From assembly GCA_037481655.1 (NCBI GenBank), contig JBBFLF010000023.1, forward strand, positions 1-39,050: 39,050 nucleotides of DNA, read 5' to 3'. The stretch is from Desulfobaccales bacterium. GTDB taxonomy: Bacteria; Desulfobacterota; Desulfobaccia; Desulfobaccales; 0-14-0-80-60-11. The position numbers were made by a program, and so were the translations under genes. Under the pieces are notes generated by a model, which searched no databases, was not told the origin of the DNA, and was given only the letters and a program-made list of their open reading frames with translations. Shown piece after piece: positions 16,338-24,382 of the stretch. Positions within the stretch are counted from its first letter, which is position 1. Each line of letters begins with the position of its first letter.

Positions 16338-17050
16338 CGGTGGCGAAGAACCGGCCGGCGTCATGGGGGCCCTGGCAGGAGGCAGGGTTGGGCCGGGCGA
16401 GCAGATGGGTAAGTGAGGAGAGAGAAAGGACTTCCCAGAAATTGCCAGAGACGGCTTGGCGGGGAGAAGGCCCCAAGGCGAGTGGAGGCAGGGGTGGGGG
16501 AGGCCCAGGGCCGATGCCGGCTGAGTAACTACCGGGCGCCGAAGCCTAAGAGAGACTTCAGGCTCGCAGCCTGATGCCGCCCCAGAAAACGGCGTCGGTC
16601 AGGCCGGAAGCAGGGGTGTTGCCCCAGGAGGAGGTTCCGGCGGACGGTCTCACCCCCGGGTCGGGCCAGAAGGGCCGACGCCAGCAAGCCCCGCCTCATT
16701 GTTTCACCCTCCGGGGAGAGCCAAAAGTCTGCTTCGCTTTTCGCCGTCCGGGGTGGAATGGGAAGGGAGGCGACCGGCAGCGAGTGCCCCTTAAGCACCC
16801 GCCGCTTTAAACTGAGGCTGGCAAGCGCAGACAACCCGCCCTCCCCGTCTGGACGCAACAGCCCAGGAACGGGAGGGGGGACAGGGTCCGGGCCCGTGTG
16901 GACCTCCGGGAGCGAGGCTTCGGGGTCAGTGCGGGGACCGCCCCCCGCTGGCCGAGGCAGGCAGGGCGGGCATCCAGGAGCGTGCCCCGGCGTCATCGCG
17001 GGTTTTTGAACACATCCCCTTCCTGGATCCGGGTCAGCCTCCCCCCTGCC
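16338..17050. other. 713-bp gap without a convincing gene
   Basis: This is the longest stretch in the window without a gene. The open frame on the minus strand at 16529-16996 is Pro/Arg-rich, lacks a ribosome site and looks like GC-driven chance. Small perfect hairpins occur, such as CAGGCT-CGC-AGCCTG around 16559-16573. Two similar phrases lie near 16638 and 16700 (TCTCACCCCCGGG and TTTCACCCTCCGGGG). No tRNA, tmRNA, RNase P or SRP RNA signature is present. It might hold a structured RNA or be gene debris. Confidence 0.4.
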
Positions 17051-17686
17051 TCAGCGGGCGGCCACGCGCCCCGCGGCCATGGTCTGGCACATGCGCTCGG
17101 CAAGGACCCCGGCCAAGGCGTAAACATCCGGGGTCGGGTCCGGCCGGGTTTCGGTGACGATGAGGTCAATGACCGGCCGGGGGGTGGCCCTCAGGGCATC
17201 CGAGAGATACCACAGCAAATGCCCGCTTCTCACCTCCACCACCCTCAGGTCCACCTGCAGGGCGGTGGTGCCCACGGTGCCGCCGTCCAGGAAATAAGGG
17301 GCCTCGCCCAGGAGCAGGAGATCCACCCCCTCCTGACGGCCCACCGCCAGGGCCTCCGCCAGGCTGCCATAGGCCCGGGGAATGAAGACCACCTCCCGAA
17401 ACGGCCGGGTGGCCAGGAGGCGCTGATAAAAGACCTGGCTGAGGGGGTGACCCACTTCCGGCAGGTGGGGCGGAGGCCGGAAGAGCAGCACTCCCACCCG
17501 CTGGCTGCGGTAAGCGTTTGTGGGAGGGGAGACCAGCACGGTGCGGCGCTGATCCAGGGTGGGCGCGGCCAGGGGGGCCGGATTGAGGGACGGGGCGGGA
17601 AAGGTGCGGGTCTGCCAAGTAGAGCCGCATCCCAGCCAGCCTCCGGCCACCGACGCCAGCCACATCAGAATCAGCAGGGCCTTCAT
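17051..17686 (-). CDS. Probable lipoprotein, LpoB/FlgO/CsgG-like fold
   Basis: I place the start at the ATG at 17686 because AAGGAGGAG precedes it by 7 nt. The 211-residue product begins with a short signal, MKALLILMWLASVAGG, and a cysteine in WLGC, an imperfect lipobox. The body reads like the small alpha/beta domain of CsgG/FlgO/LpoB-type envelope lipoproteins: RVGVLLFRPPPHLPEVGHPLS, then a middle strand (GVDLLLLGEAPYF) and ALQVDLRVVEVRSGHLLW. Such proteins sit on the inner face of the outer membrane and assist assembly or regulate other proteins. The exact role is unknown. It is divergent from the SPFH gene, in a small envelope-related cluster. Confidence 0.8.
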   Translation of the reverse strand: MKALLILMWLASVAGGWLGCGSTWQTRTFPAPSLNPAPLAAPTLDQRRTVLVSPPTNAYRSQRVGVLLFRPPPHLPEVGHPLSQVFYQRLLATRPFREVVFIPRAYGSLAEALAVGRQEGVDLLLLGEAPYFLDGGTVGTTALQVDLRVVEVRSGHLLWYLSDALRATPRPVIDLIVTETRPDPTPDVYALAGVLAERMCQTMAAGRVAAR

Positions 17687-18058
17687 GGGCCAGCTCCTCC
17701 TTTCCATGACCACAGAACCTCTTTATGAGACCGTTGCGGCAGTGATTTCCGGGGGGAAAGCGGGGGCAATGGAACCAGCGCCCTCACCTCACCCCCTCCT
17801 CCCCCCTCTGGGGATTGGGGGAAATCACGGCCAATGCTTTGAAAACATTATAAAATTCGTTAGGTTGGAGGGTGGGGCTGAGAGAACAGCAGGGCTGTGC
17901 GAACCCTGGCCCCCTTTACCCCAGCCCTCTTTATTTTTTTCAGTTTGCAAAAGGCGCGCCGGGACGGAGGGCGGTCACGGAAAAGCCTTTTATCTGGAAC
18001 TCCCTGGATTTTTCCGGTATTCTCGTCTCAAGTCGCCGATCCCACCGGGAGGATGCAG
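17687..18058. other. Divergent intergenic region between lipoprotein and SPFH genes
   Basis: This 372-bp gap has an AT-rich patch at 17839-17860 (TTGAAAACATTATAAAATTCG). Read on the minus strand, it contains TATAAT without a good -35 box. A GC-rich hairpin with a T-run follows at 17871-17940, annotated separately. A short C-run/G-run stretch at 17787-17822 recalls the central hairpin of the composite repeat. Confidence 0.4.
17871..17940 (+). terminator. Hairpin with T-tract, related to the composite repeat
   Basis: GGTGGGG pairs with CCCC further on. The inner stem is CAGGG/CCCTG (17890-17907) with a CTGTGCGAA-type loop, and the sequence ends CCCAGCCC then CTCTTTATTTTTTT. The T-run on the plus strand makes it terminator-like, yet no plus-strand gene precedes it, so it may end a short untranslated transcript. 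The outer part matches the element at 8101-8158 (shared CTGGCCCCCTTTnCCCCAG). Confidence 0.45.
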
Positions 18059-18922
18059 ATGACCTTTATCCTGCTCGGCATTTTTCTCTTCATCGCGCTG
18101 GCCATCCTGGGGCAAAAATTTCCCCAGGTAAGCCAGTACCGCTGGTGGCTGGCGATCCCCCTGGCCTTGGTGCTGGTCGTCATGGCCATGGTGAAGATCA
18201 TCCCGCCGGGACATGTGGGCGTCCTGGTGCTTCTGGGAAAGGTCCACGGCGTCATCCCTGAGGGCCTCCACCTGGTCAATCCGCTGGTGAATGTGGAGCT
18301 GATGAGCGTGCGCACCCAGGAGGTCTTTGAACATGCGGAGGTGCCCTCCAAGGAAGGCCTCAACATGGTGGTGGATGTCTCCCTCCTTTTCCACCTCAAT
18401 CCGGACGCCGCCATGCAGGTCTACCGGCAACTGGGCCCCCGCTACCGGGAGGTGCTGGTCATTCCCCAGTTCCGCTCCGCCATCCGCAGTGTCACGGTGC
18501 GCCATGAAGCCAAGGATCTGTACACCGCCGGCCGGGAGATCATCACCAATGAAATGCTCCGGATCCTGGAGGAGGAGTTGTCTCCCCGGGGGTTGAAGGT
18601 GGAGTCGGTGCTCATGCGGCGCATGATTCTGCCCAAGGCCATTGAGGAGGCCATCAACGCCAAGCTGGCGGCGGAGCAGGATGCCCAGCGCATGCGCTTC
18701 GTGCTGGAGAAGGAGCGGCAGGAGGCGGAGCGCAAGCGGGTGGAGGCCCAGGGCATCCAGGATTTCCAGCGCATCATCTCCATGGGCTTAAATGAGCAGC
18801 TCCTGCGCTGGAAGGGGATTGAGGCCACCGAACACCTGGCCAAATCCCCCAATGCCAAGGTCGTCATTGTGGGAGGCAAGGACGGCCTGCCCTTGATTCT
18901 CAATACCGGCGAGGGCAGGTAG
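18059..18922 (+). CDS. SPFH/Band 7 membrane protein (prohibitin-like)
   Basis: I chose the second of two close ATGs (18059) because GGGAGG at 18047-18052 then lies 6 nt upstream. The 287-residue product starts with two hydrophobic segments (TFILLGIFLFIALAILG; WWLAIPLALVLVVMAMV). The SPFH domain follows at about residues 45-215 (VPSKEGLNMVVDVSLLFHL, prohibitin-like). A charged helical stretch rich in Glu/Arg/Gln (about 205-250: EQDAQRMRFVLEKERQEAERKRVEAQG) is typical of the coiled coil used for ring assembly. Such proteins form large membrane-bound cages that organise proteases or membrane microdomains. The next lipoprotein gene starts 32 bp later. Confidence 0.92.
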   Translation: MTFILLGIFLFIALAILGQKFPQVSQYRWWLAIPLALVLVVMAMVKIIPPGHVGVLVLLGKVHGVIPEGLHLVNPLVNVELMSVRTQEVFEHAEVPSKEGLNMVVDVSLLFHLNPDAAMQVYRQLGPRYREVLVIPQFRSAIRSVTVRHEAKDLYTAGREIITNEMLRILEEELSPRGLKVESVLMRRMILPKAIEEAINAKLAAEQDAQRMRFVLEKERQEAERKRVEAQGIQDFQRIISMGLNEQLLRWKGIEATEHLAKSPNAKVVIVGGKDGLPLILNTGEGR

Positions 18923-18954
18923 GGATGGCTTCGGGCCAAGGGGGAGGAATGCGG

Positions 18955-19362
18955 ATGCTGCGACTTTTTCATTCACACAGGCGGAGGGCAGCGGGGCTCT
19001 CTATGCTGCTGCTCACTCTCGCCGCGGGGTGCGCCCTGCCGCCGCCGGAGCCCCTGCCCCTGGACGCCCGGGCGGCCCGCCAGACCCTGGACCGCTGGAA
19101 CCCCCAATACTCCAAGGTGGTGGAGTTTTACGGCTTTCACGATCCGGGGGGCGGTCACACCCGGGTGGCCTATGTGCTCCTGGCCGCGCCCGGAGACCCG
19201 GCGGGAAAACCCATTGTCTTTGAGGCCACCTTCAAGCTTCTGACCCGGCCGGACGGCCGCCAGCAGTGGTTTCTCACCAGCCTGGTCAATCACAGCGGCG
19301 GCCTTACCCGCCGCCAGGGCTGGGACAACCTCCTGGTGCCGGTGGAAGCCGAAGGCCGCTGA
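18955..19362 (+). CDS. Small putative lipoprotein
   Basis: The start is the ATG at 18955, 6 nt after GGAGGA; an earlier ATG at 18949 directly touches the ribosome site. The 135-residue product has a positively charged start (RLFHSHRRRAAG), a hydrophobic core and a lipobox-like LAAGC. A Pro-rich linker (PPPEPLPLDARA) follows. The mature part (WNPQYSKVVEFYGFHDPGG...VAYVLLAAPGDPAGKPIVFEATFKLLTRPDGRQQWFLTSLV) looks like a small beta-rich domain. I do not recognise a family. Its position 32 bp after the SPFH gene suggests one operon and a shared envelope role. Confidence 0.78.
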   Translation: MLRLFHSHRRRAAGLSMLLLTLAAGCALPPPEPLPLDARAARQTLDRWNPQYSKVVEFYGFHDPGGGHTRVAYVLLAAPGDPAGKPIVFEATFKLLTRPDGRQQWFLTSLVNHSGGLTRRQGWDNLLVPVEAEGR

Positions 19363-19679
19363 GCCGCCGGTGAGAATAACGTGGGACCATCGCAGAAACC
19401 CTCCCGGTAAGGGAGCCGCGGGAAGGGCGCCATAGCATCCTCAGCGCCTTTCTCTGACCTCCTGCCTTTTCAGGGGATCCATGGGGTGAATTTCATATCG
19501 TCAAGTTAAGGAAGCGGAAGGGGAAACGGGGGAAGCGGCAAGTTCGCCAAGTCCATCCCCACACGGGCGGAAGCGCTGTTTTAATAAATCATGGTCCCTG
19601 CCTTTTCCATTGACCCGGCGGCCGAGGGATCGACTGACGTGGCGGCAGGCCTCAGCCCGGGAGGCGGGAGAAAGGGCGC
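19363..19679. other. Leader region of the por operon
   Basis: This 317-bp gap contains a small hairpin, CTCCC-GGTAA-GGGAG (around 19404-19418), that could end the SPFH transcript. AT-richer patches lie at 19488-19510 and 19578-19592 (TGTTTTAATAAATCATGG) and could hold a promoter, but no paired -35/-10 boxes are convincing. GAAAGGG precedes the porGD start codon at a suitable distance. Confidence 0.4.
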
Positions 19680-20594
19680 ATGTATCGCCTCCGGTTTCAT
19701 GGCCGGGGCGGCCAGGGCATCAAAACCGCCGGCCGCATCCTGGGCACCGCCTTTTTCCGGGCGGGCTTTGAGGTGCAGGACGCGCCCCGCTATGGGGCCG
19801 AACGCCGGGGCGCGCCCATCTTTGCCTACGTCCGGGCCGCCCGCCGCCCCATCGGGGAGCGGGGCATCATCCGGCGGCCGGATCTGGTGGCGGTGGCCGA
19901 CGATACCCTGGTGACCATCCCTGGGGCGGGGGTGCTGGCGGGAGTGGCCCCCCATACCGTGCTGCTCCTCAGCAGTTCCACCCCGGCCGCGGTCTGGCGG
20001 GAGCGGCTTAAGCCCCCCGGCCTGCTCCTCACCCTGCCCCTGGGGGAGGTATGGGAGCCGGCTGCGGAGCGCTTTCTGGGCGCCACCCTGGCCGGGGCCG
20101 CCGCCCGCCTGGTGGGGGTGATTCCCCGGGAGGCGCTCTCTGCGGCCATTGCCGAGGAGCTGGCCCCTTTGGGCCCCGCCCTGGTGGCGGAAAACCAGGC
20201 CCGGGCCCTGGCTGCCTTTGATCTCCTGGCGGAACACGCCGGCTGCGTCATTGAGGGGCCGGAACCTTCGGCGGTGGCTTACGAGCGCCCCCGCTGGGTG
20301 GAGCTGACCCCCGAGGAGGCCGACCTGGCGGCCCCGGCCATCCATGCCCCGGCCACCAGTGAGGCGGTGCCCACCGGGCTGTGGCGGGTGGTGCGTCCGG
20401 TGGTGGACCTGAGCCGCTGCCGCCGTTGCGCCTGGATCTGCAGCACTCTCTGCCCTGATGGCACCATCAGCGTGGATGCCGAGGGCTTTCCGGTGATTGA
20501 CTACCACCATTGCAAAGGGTGCCTGGTGTGTGCCAGCTCCTGTCCGGCCCATGCCATCCAGGCGGTGCCGGAGCGGCAGGCGGCAAGCGGCTGA
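19680..20594 (+). CDS. porG: 2-oxoacid:ferredoxin oxidoreductase, fused gamma-delta subunit
   Basis: The protein joins the gamma subunit (residues 1-about 185; HGRGGQGIKTAGRILG and DAPRYGAERRGAP) to a C-terminal delta-type ferredoxin domain. Two [4Fe-4S] motifs are visible: CRRCAWICSTLCPDG and CKGCLVCASSCP. The first is atypical, with three residues rather than two between the second and third cysteines. The enzyme oxidises pyruvate or another 2-oxoacid with CoA to acyl-CoA and CO2 and reduces ferredoxin, or runs in reverse as a pyruvate synthase. The alpha and beta genes follow on the same strand, but after a 286-bp gap. Substrate cannot be read from sequence; pyruvate is the likeliest. Confidence 0.93.
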   Translation: MYRLRFHGRGGQGIKTAGRILGTAFFRAGFEVQDAPRYGAERRGAPIFAYVRAARRPIGERGIIRRPDLVAVADDTLVTIPGAGVLAGVAPHTVLLLSSSTPAAVWRERLKPPGLLLTLPLGEVWEPAAERFLGATLAGAAARLVGVIPREALSAAIAEELAPLGPALVAENQARALAAFDLLAEHAGCVIEGPEPSAVAYERPRWVELTPEEADLAAPAIHAPATSEAVPTGLWRVVRPVVDLSRCRRCAWICSTLCPDGTISVDAEGFPVIDYHHCKGCLVCASSCPAHAIQAVPERQAASG

Positions 20595-20880
20595 GGACGC
20601 CGGGCAGGTGGCGGTCTGCCCTTCAGCCGGCCAGCGGATCTTGCAATCCGGAATGCAAACTGCGTTACTTGAAAGACATCCCATCTGTGGCCGCCAAAGG
20701 TGGAGGGTTGGCAGAATTGAGAAATGGCGCAGATGAGCGGGGATGGGGGCCTCTGCCCTCTCCTCATCGTCGTAGCCAGGGGACGGGCAGGACAGGCAGG
20801 ACTGTGAGCCCGGCGGGGCGACCTGTGCTCCCGGCTTTCTCAACTGTTTCCTTCGCAAGTAATCAGCCCGGAGCCTTGCC
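20595..20880. other. 286-bp gap inside the por gene cluster
   Basis: No ORF with a ribosome site is visible here. The stretch is less GC-rich in its first half (ACTGCGTTACTTGAAAGACATC). It has inverted pieces such as GCCTCTGCCCTCTCC and GGGCAGGACAGGCAGG. It could hold an internal promoter for porA-porB or an untranslated regulatory RNA. No recognised riboswitch fits. Confidence 0.35.
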
Positions 20881-22140
20881 ATGAAAGTCACTGCTCCCGG
20901 GCGGGCGCTTTTGACCGGCAACGCCGCCGCGGCCTGGGCCGCCCGGCTGGCCCGGGTGGATTATGTGCCCGCCTTTCCCATCACCCCCCAGACGGAGATC
21001 ATCGAGACCCTGACCGGCTGGATTGACGCCGGGGAGCTGGACTGCCGGCTGGTGACCATGGAATCGGAGCACGCCATGGTGGCTGCGGCCGGGGCCGCCG
21101 CGGTCACCGGAGTCAGGGTCTTTACCGCCACTTCCAGCCAGGGACTGCTCTATGCCCTGGAGATGCTCTACGCCGTGGCGGGCTGGCGGGCGCCCTTGGT
21201 GTTGGTGAATGTCTCCCGGGGCTTGGCCGCGCCCATCACCCTGGAGCCGGACCACAACGACGTCCTGGCGGCCCGGGATACCGGCTTTTTGCAGATTCAC
21301 TGCGCCACCTGCCAGGAGGTGCTGGACAGTGTGCTCCTGGCCTTTCGGCTGGCGGAGGACCGCCGGGTGCGCCTGCCGGTCATCGTCAACCAGGACGGCT
21401 TCTATCTCTCCTTCACCCGGGAGCCGGTGGAGCTGCCCCATCCCGAGACCGCCGCCGGCTTTGTGGGCCCCTTCGATCCGGGCAGCCTGAGGTTCACGGC
21501 CAGCGCGCCCATAAGCCAGGGGGTGGCGGTGCTCGGAGGCGGCCCTTATTCTTATTTCCGCTATGAGATGCACTTGGCGGCCCAGGCGGCTTTGAGTGTT
21601 TATGACGAGATCGCCGCCGAGTTCGCCACTAAATTTGGCCGCCACCACCCGGCGGTGGAGGCCTACCGCCTGGAGGACGCCGAGTTTGCCTTTTACATGA
21701 TGGGCTCCTTCGCCACCCGGGCCCAGGAGGCGGTGGATTGCTTAAGGCAGGCGGGCTGGCGCATTGGCCTGGTTAGGCCCCGGCTCCTCCGGCCCCTCCC
21801 CGATGCCCGGCTGCGGGAATTGCTGGCCGGCAAAAAGGCGGTGGCGGTCATCGACCAGAACCTTTCCCTGGGGAAAGGAGGGGTGCTTTTTGCGGAGCTG
21901 GCCTCGGCCCTTTACGGTCAGCCACAGGCGCCGCTTTTAGTGAGCTTCGTGGGCGGCCTGGGCGGGCGGGATCTCCCCCCGGAGGAGTTCTTCGCCATGG
22001 CCGAGGTGCTGAAGGCGGCCGCTCAGGAGGGTGTGGCCCCGCCTCCTCGCCTGCTCTTCACCGCCGAGGAGCTGGCGGAGGTGCAAAAACTCCGGGCCAT
22101 CGCCGGCGCGGAGCGGGCCCGGCTTAAGGAGGCCCCATGA
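20881..22140 (+). CDS. porA: 2-oxoacid:ferredoxin oxidoreductase, alpha subunit
   Basis: The 419-residue alpha subunit carries the pyrimidine-binding domain at the N-terminus (PAFPITPQTEIIETL; ESEHAMVAAAGAAAVTGVRVFTATSSQGL) and the transketolase C-terminal-like domain from about residue 260 (MMGSFATRAQEAVDCLRQAGWRIGLVRPRLLRPLP). It binds thiamine diphosphate together with the beta subunit. Length and motif order fit four-subunit-type PFOR alpha chains. Its stop overlaps the porB start (ATGA, 4 nt), a tight translational coupling. The last 60 residues are helical and charged. Confidence 0.95.
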   Translation: MKVTAPGRALLTGNAAAAWAARLARVDYVPAFPITPQTEIIETLTGWIDAGELDCRLVTMESEHAMVAAAGAAAVTGVRVFTATSSQGLLYALEMLYAVAGWRAPLVLVNVSRGLAAPITLEPDHNDVLAARDTGFLQIHCATCQEVLDSVLLAFRLAEDRRVRLPVIVNQDGFYLSFTREPVELPHPETAAGFVGPFDPGSLRFTASAPISQGVAVLGGGPYSYFRYEMHLAAQAALSVYDEIAAEFATKFGRHHPAVEAYRLEDAEFAFYMMGSFATRAQEAVDCLRQAGWRIGLVRPRLLRPLPDARLRELLAGKKAVAVIDQNLSLGKGGVLFAELASALYGQPQAPLLVSFVGGLGGRDLPPEEFFAMAEVLKAAAQEGVAPPPRLLFTAEELAEVQKLRAIAGAERARLKEAP

Positions 22141-23054
22141 GCGAGAAAAAGCCGTCCTTCCCCAGGCCCTTGCCCTCCACCCACCTTCTGGGCACCGGCA
22201 CCCCTATGTGCGCCGGCTGCGGCGGCCTGCAGGTGCTCCATGAAATCTACGATCTCCTGGGCCCCAAGACCGTCTTTGTCAACGCCGCCGGCTGCCTAAC
22301 CTTGTTGGCGGTCTATCCCTTCACCCCCTTCCGGGGCGGCTGGCTCTACACTGCCATGGCCGCAGCCCCGGCCGGGGCCCAGGGGGTGCGGGATGCCCTG
22401 GACATCCTCATAAGCCAGGGCCGCCTGCCGCCGGAGGAGAACCTGGAGGTGGTGGCCCTGACCGGCGACGGCGCGGCCTACGGCATGGGGCTTTCCGCCA
22501 CCTCCAGCGCCATCGAGCGGGGGCTGGATTTCCTTTACCTGTGCTACGACAACGAGGGCTTTGGCAACACCGGCCAGCAGTATTCCGAGGCCACGCCCCA
22601 CGCCGCCCGCACCGCCACCAGCGGCGGACCCCGGGGGTTTTTCGGCTACAAAAAAGACCTCTTCGCCATCTGGGCGGCCCATCGGCCGGTGTATGCCGCC
22701 ACCGTGGTGGGGGCGGAGATCATGGATCTGGCCCGCAAGGTGGAAAAGGCCAAGGGCCTCAAAGGCCCCCGGCTGATCCTGGCTCTAGCCCCTTGCCCCA
22801 CGGGCTGGGACTTTGACCCTAAAGAGACGGTGGAGATCGGCCGGCTGGCGGTGAAAACCGGCATCTGGCCCCTGAAGGAGTATGTGGACGGCCGGGTGGT
22901 GCACACCAAAATCCCCCATCCCCGCCTGCCGGTGGAGGAATATTTAAGACGCCAGGGGCGCTTTGCCCACCTCTTTCAGCCGGTGCGCCAGGAGGAGCTG
23001 CTCCGGGAACTGCAGGCCCAGGTGGCTGCCTACTGGGCCCAGGTGACAGGCTAA
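22137..23054 (+). CDS. porB: 2-oxoacid:ferredoxin oxidoreductase, beta subunit
   Basis: The 305-residue beta subunit binds thiamine diphosphate and the proximal [4Fe-4S] cluster. Cluster ligands are C25 and C28 (PMCAGCGG), C53 (NAAGCLT) and a later Cys in ALAPCPTGWDF. The ThDP/Mg motif is GDGAAYG at 110-116 with DNEGFGNTG about 25 residues further. The AAPAGAQGVRDAL stretch and the C-terminal VEEYLRRQGRF are typical of PorB. It is the last gene of the cluster. The 233-bp gap after it, before a convergent gene, shows no clear terminator. Confidence 0.95.
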   Translation: MSEKKPSFPRPLPSTHLLGTGTPMCAGCGGLQVLHEIYDLLGPKTVFVNAAGCLTLLAVYPFTPFRGGWLYTAMAAAPAGAQGVRDALDILISQGRLPPEENLEVVALTGDGAAYGMGLSATSSAIERGLDFLYLCYDNEGFGNTGQQYSEATPHAARTATSGGPRGFFGYKKDLFAIWAAHRPVYAATVVGAEIMDLARKVEKAKGLKGPRLILALAPCPTGWDFDPKETVEIGRLAVKTGIWPLKEYVDGRVVHTKIPHPRLPVEEYLRRQGRFAHLFQPVRQEELLRELQAQVAAYWAQVTG

Positions 23055-23287
23055 AGGTGCAAAAAATGCGGCTGGCGCCGGGAAGCTGGCAAGGTGCGTA
23101 TGAAAGGGGGGACACAATTCCTTTGGCCTGCCTGAACTTGCGGGCTAAGGGAGCAAGTGCCAAGCAGAATTCCCGGGACTGAGAAATTTGAGATTGGAGG
23201 GAGAATGTTTGAGGAATAGCTAAGACGCCCGGCCCACCTCTTCTCCCCCCAAGAAGGTCCCACGCACGGACTCACCTTGCCGATGGC

Positions 23288-23749
23288 TCAGCGTGCCCGC
23301 CGGTAGAGCCATGCGGCCAGGGCCAGCAGCGCCAGGTCCTCGGCCAGGGCCGCCGGCCCCACCAGCCGCTGGAAAAAGAGGCCGCAGCCACAGGCGATCT
23401 TCAGGCCCCGGGCCATGGTCACCAGAAGGAGGACCACAAACAGGGCGGTGAGGAGCACCAGGAGCAGCAGGGCCCCCCGGCGCAGGTGCCCCATCGCGGC
23501 GAGGCTCCGGGAGTCGGCCCACTGGGGCAGGAGCGCCCCCAGGGCCACCACGGCGCCGGCGACGATCTCCAGCCAGGGGAGGAAGGCGGCCGTGAGGGCG
23601 GCGCCGGAGGGGGAGAGCAGCTCATAGGCCAGGATGGCCTCGGTGAACTCATAGGGGGAGAGGTGTTTCTGCAGGCCGGCAAAGACAAAGAGGCCCCCCA
23701 GCCCCAGGCTCAGGAGGCGGACGATCCAGGAGGTGACCGGAGACGGCAT
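23288..23749 (-). CDS. MauE/DoxX-like membrane protein
   Basis: I start it at the ATG at 23749 (MPSPVTSWIVRLLSLG; 153 residues); an upstream extension would run through the rhodanese gene. The product has four hydrophobic segments. The phrase GLGGLFVFAGLQKHLSPYEFTEAILAYELLS and the later GLKIACGCGLF are typical of MauE/DoxX-type redox-associated membrane proteins, whose CxC cysteines are thought to take part in disulfide or thiol electron transfer. It begins 8 bp after the rhodanese stop, so the two form one operon, consistent with periplasmic sulfur or thiol chemistry. The precise substrate is unknown. Confidence 0.85.
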   Translation of the reverse strand: MPSPVTSWIVRLLSLGLGGLFVFAGLQKHLSPYEFTEAILAYELLSPSGAALTAAFLPWLEIVAGAVVALGALLPQWADSRSLAAMGHLRRGALLLLVLLTALFVVLLLVTMARGLKIACGCGLFFQRLVGPAALAEDLALLALAAWLYRRAR

Positions 23750-23757
23750 GGAGGCCC

Positions 23758-24294
23758 TCAGCGGACGATATCCACGGGATAGCCGGCCTCGTCCCACTCC
23801 CGGAAGCCGCCCAAATAAGCCATCACCCGGGTGTAGCCGGCCTCCTTCAGGCGGCGGGCCAGCTTCAGGGCATCGTCGCAGCTCTCCTGACTGCAATAGA
23901 CCAGGAGGGGCCGGTCTTTGTCCGCGGGGAGAGGGGGGCTGGTGAGGCGCTCCCAGGCCTCCGGCGGCAGATTCACCGCCCCGGCGATGTGCAATTCCTC
24001 ATAATCCGGAGCCGGCCGGGCATCCACAAACAGGGCCACCTTCTCCTGCCACAGGCGGTAGGTCTCCGCCAGATCCGGGGTGGGGATGCCCTCAAACTGC
24101 TGGGCCCGCCGCTCCTGGCGCTGGGCCGCCAGGAGGGGGGTTACCTCCCCCCGCAGTGCGGCGGAGACCAGAGGCCATTGGAAAAGGAGCCCGAAGGCCA
24201 GCGAGATCATCAGCAGCACCAAGCCGGCGGCCAGATCCTGCCCCAGGTTGTTGGCTGAGGTGCCGGTGGGGGAATTTCTCTGCATGGCCTCCAT
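23758..24294 (-). CDS. Membrane-anchored rhodanese-like protein
   Basis: The 178-residue protein has one transmembrane segment at about residues 21-44 (LAAGLVLLMISLAFGLLFQW) and a rhodanese domain at about 75-175. The domain shows FVDARPAPDYEELHIAGAVNLP and the active loop YCSQESC with catalytic C134. Rhodaneses move sulfane sulfur between thiols. A short linker separates anchor and domain, so the catalytic part probably faces the periplasm. Two starts are possible: the first ATG at 24294 or the ATG three codons on, which has GGAGG before it. The downstream MauE-like gene is co-transcribed. Confidence 0.88.
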   Translation of the reverse strand: MEAMQRNSPTGTSANNLGQDLAAGLVLLMISLAFGLLFQWPLVSAALRGEVTPLLAAQRQERRAQQFEGIPTPDLAETYRLWQEKVALFVDARPAPDYEELHIAGAVNLPPEAWERLTSPPLPADKDRPLLVYCSQESCDDALKLARRLKEAGYTRVMAYLGGFREWDEAGYPVDIVR

Positions 24295-24382
24295 CCTTGA
24301 TGAGCGGGTTAGCGGGTCCGGCGTGTCCGGCCCCGTTTCTCGTGTAATTCTAAGATGTTCCCTGACGACCTGCCTGCCGCCC

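Noticed and set aside
16595-16640. Possible SRP RNA core (GGTCAGGCCGGAAGCAG)
   Set aside because: The conserved loop GTCAGGnCCGGAAGGnAGCAGCC is not matched; bases are missing from both sides of the symmetric loop.
16529-16996. 155-codon minus-strand open frame in the 713-bp gap
   Set aside because: Pro/Arg-rich, no ribosome site, no domain; consistent with chance in GC-rich DNA.
17871-17940. TPP-riboswitch-like phrase (GGGGCTGAGAG)
   Set aside because: The second conserved box of the TPP aptamer (CTGATCTGG and what follows) is absent, and the next gene has no thiamine link.
19581-20921. 446-codon minus-strand open frame opposite porGD
   Set aside because: Shadow of porGD and its flanks, with His/Gly/Arg-rich low-complexity translation.
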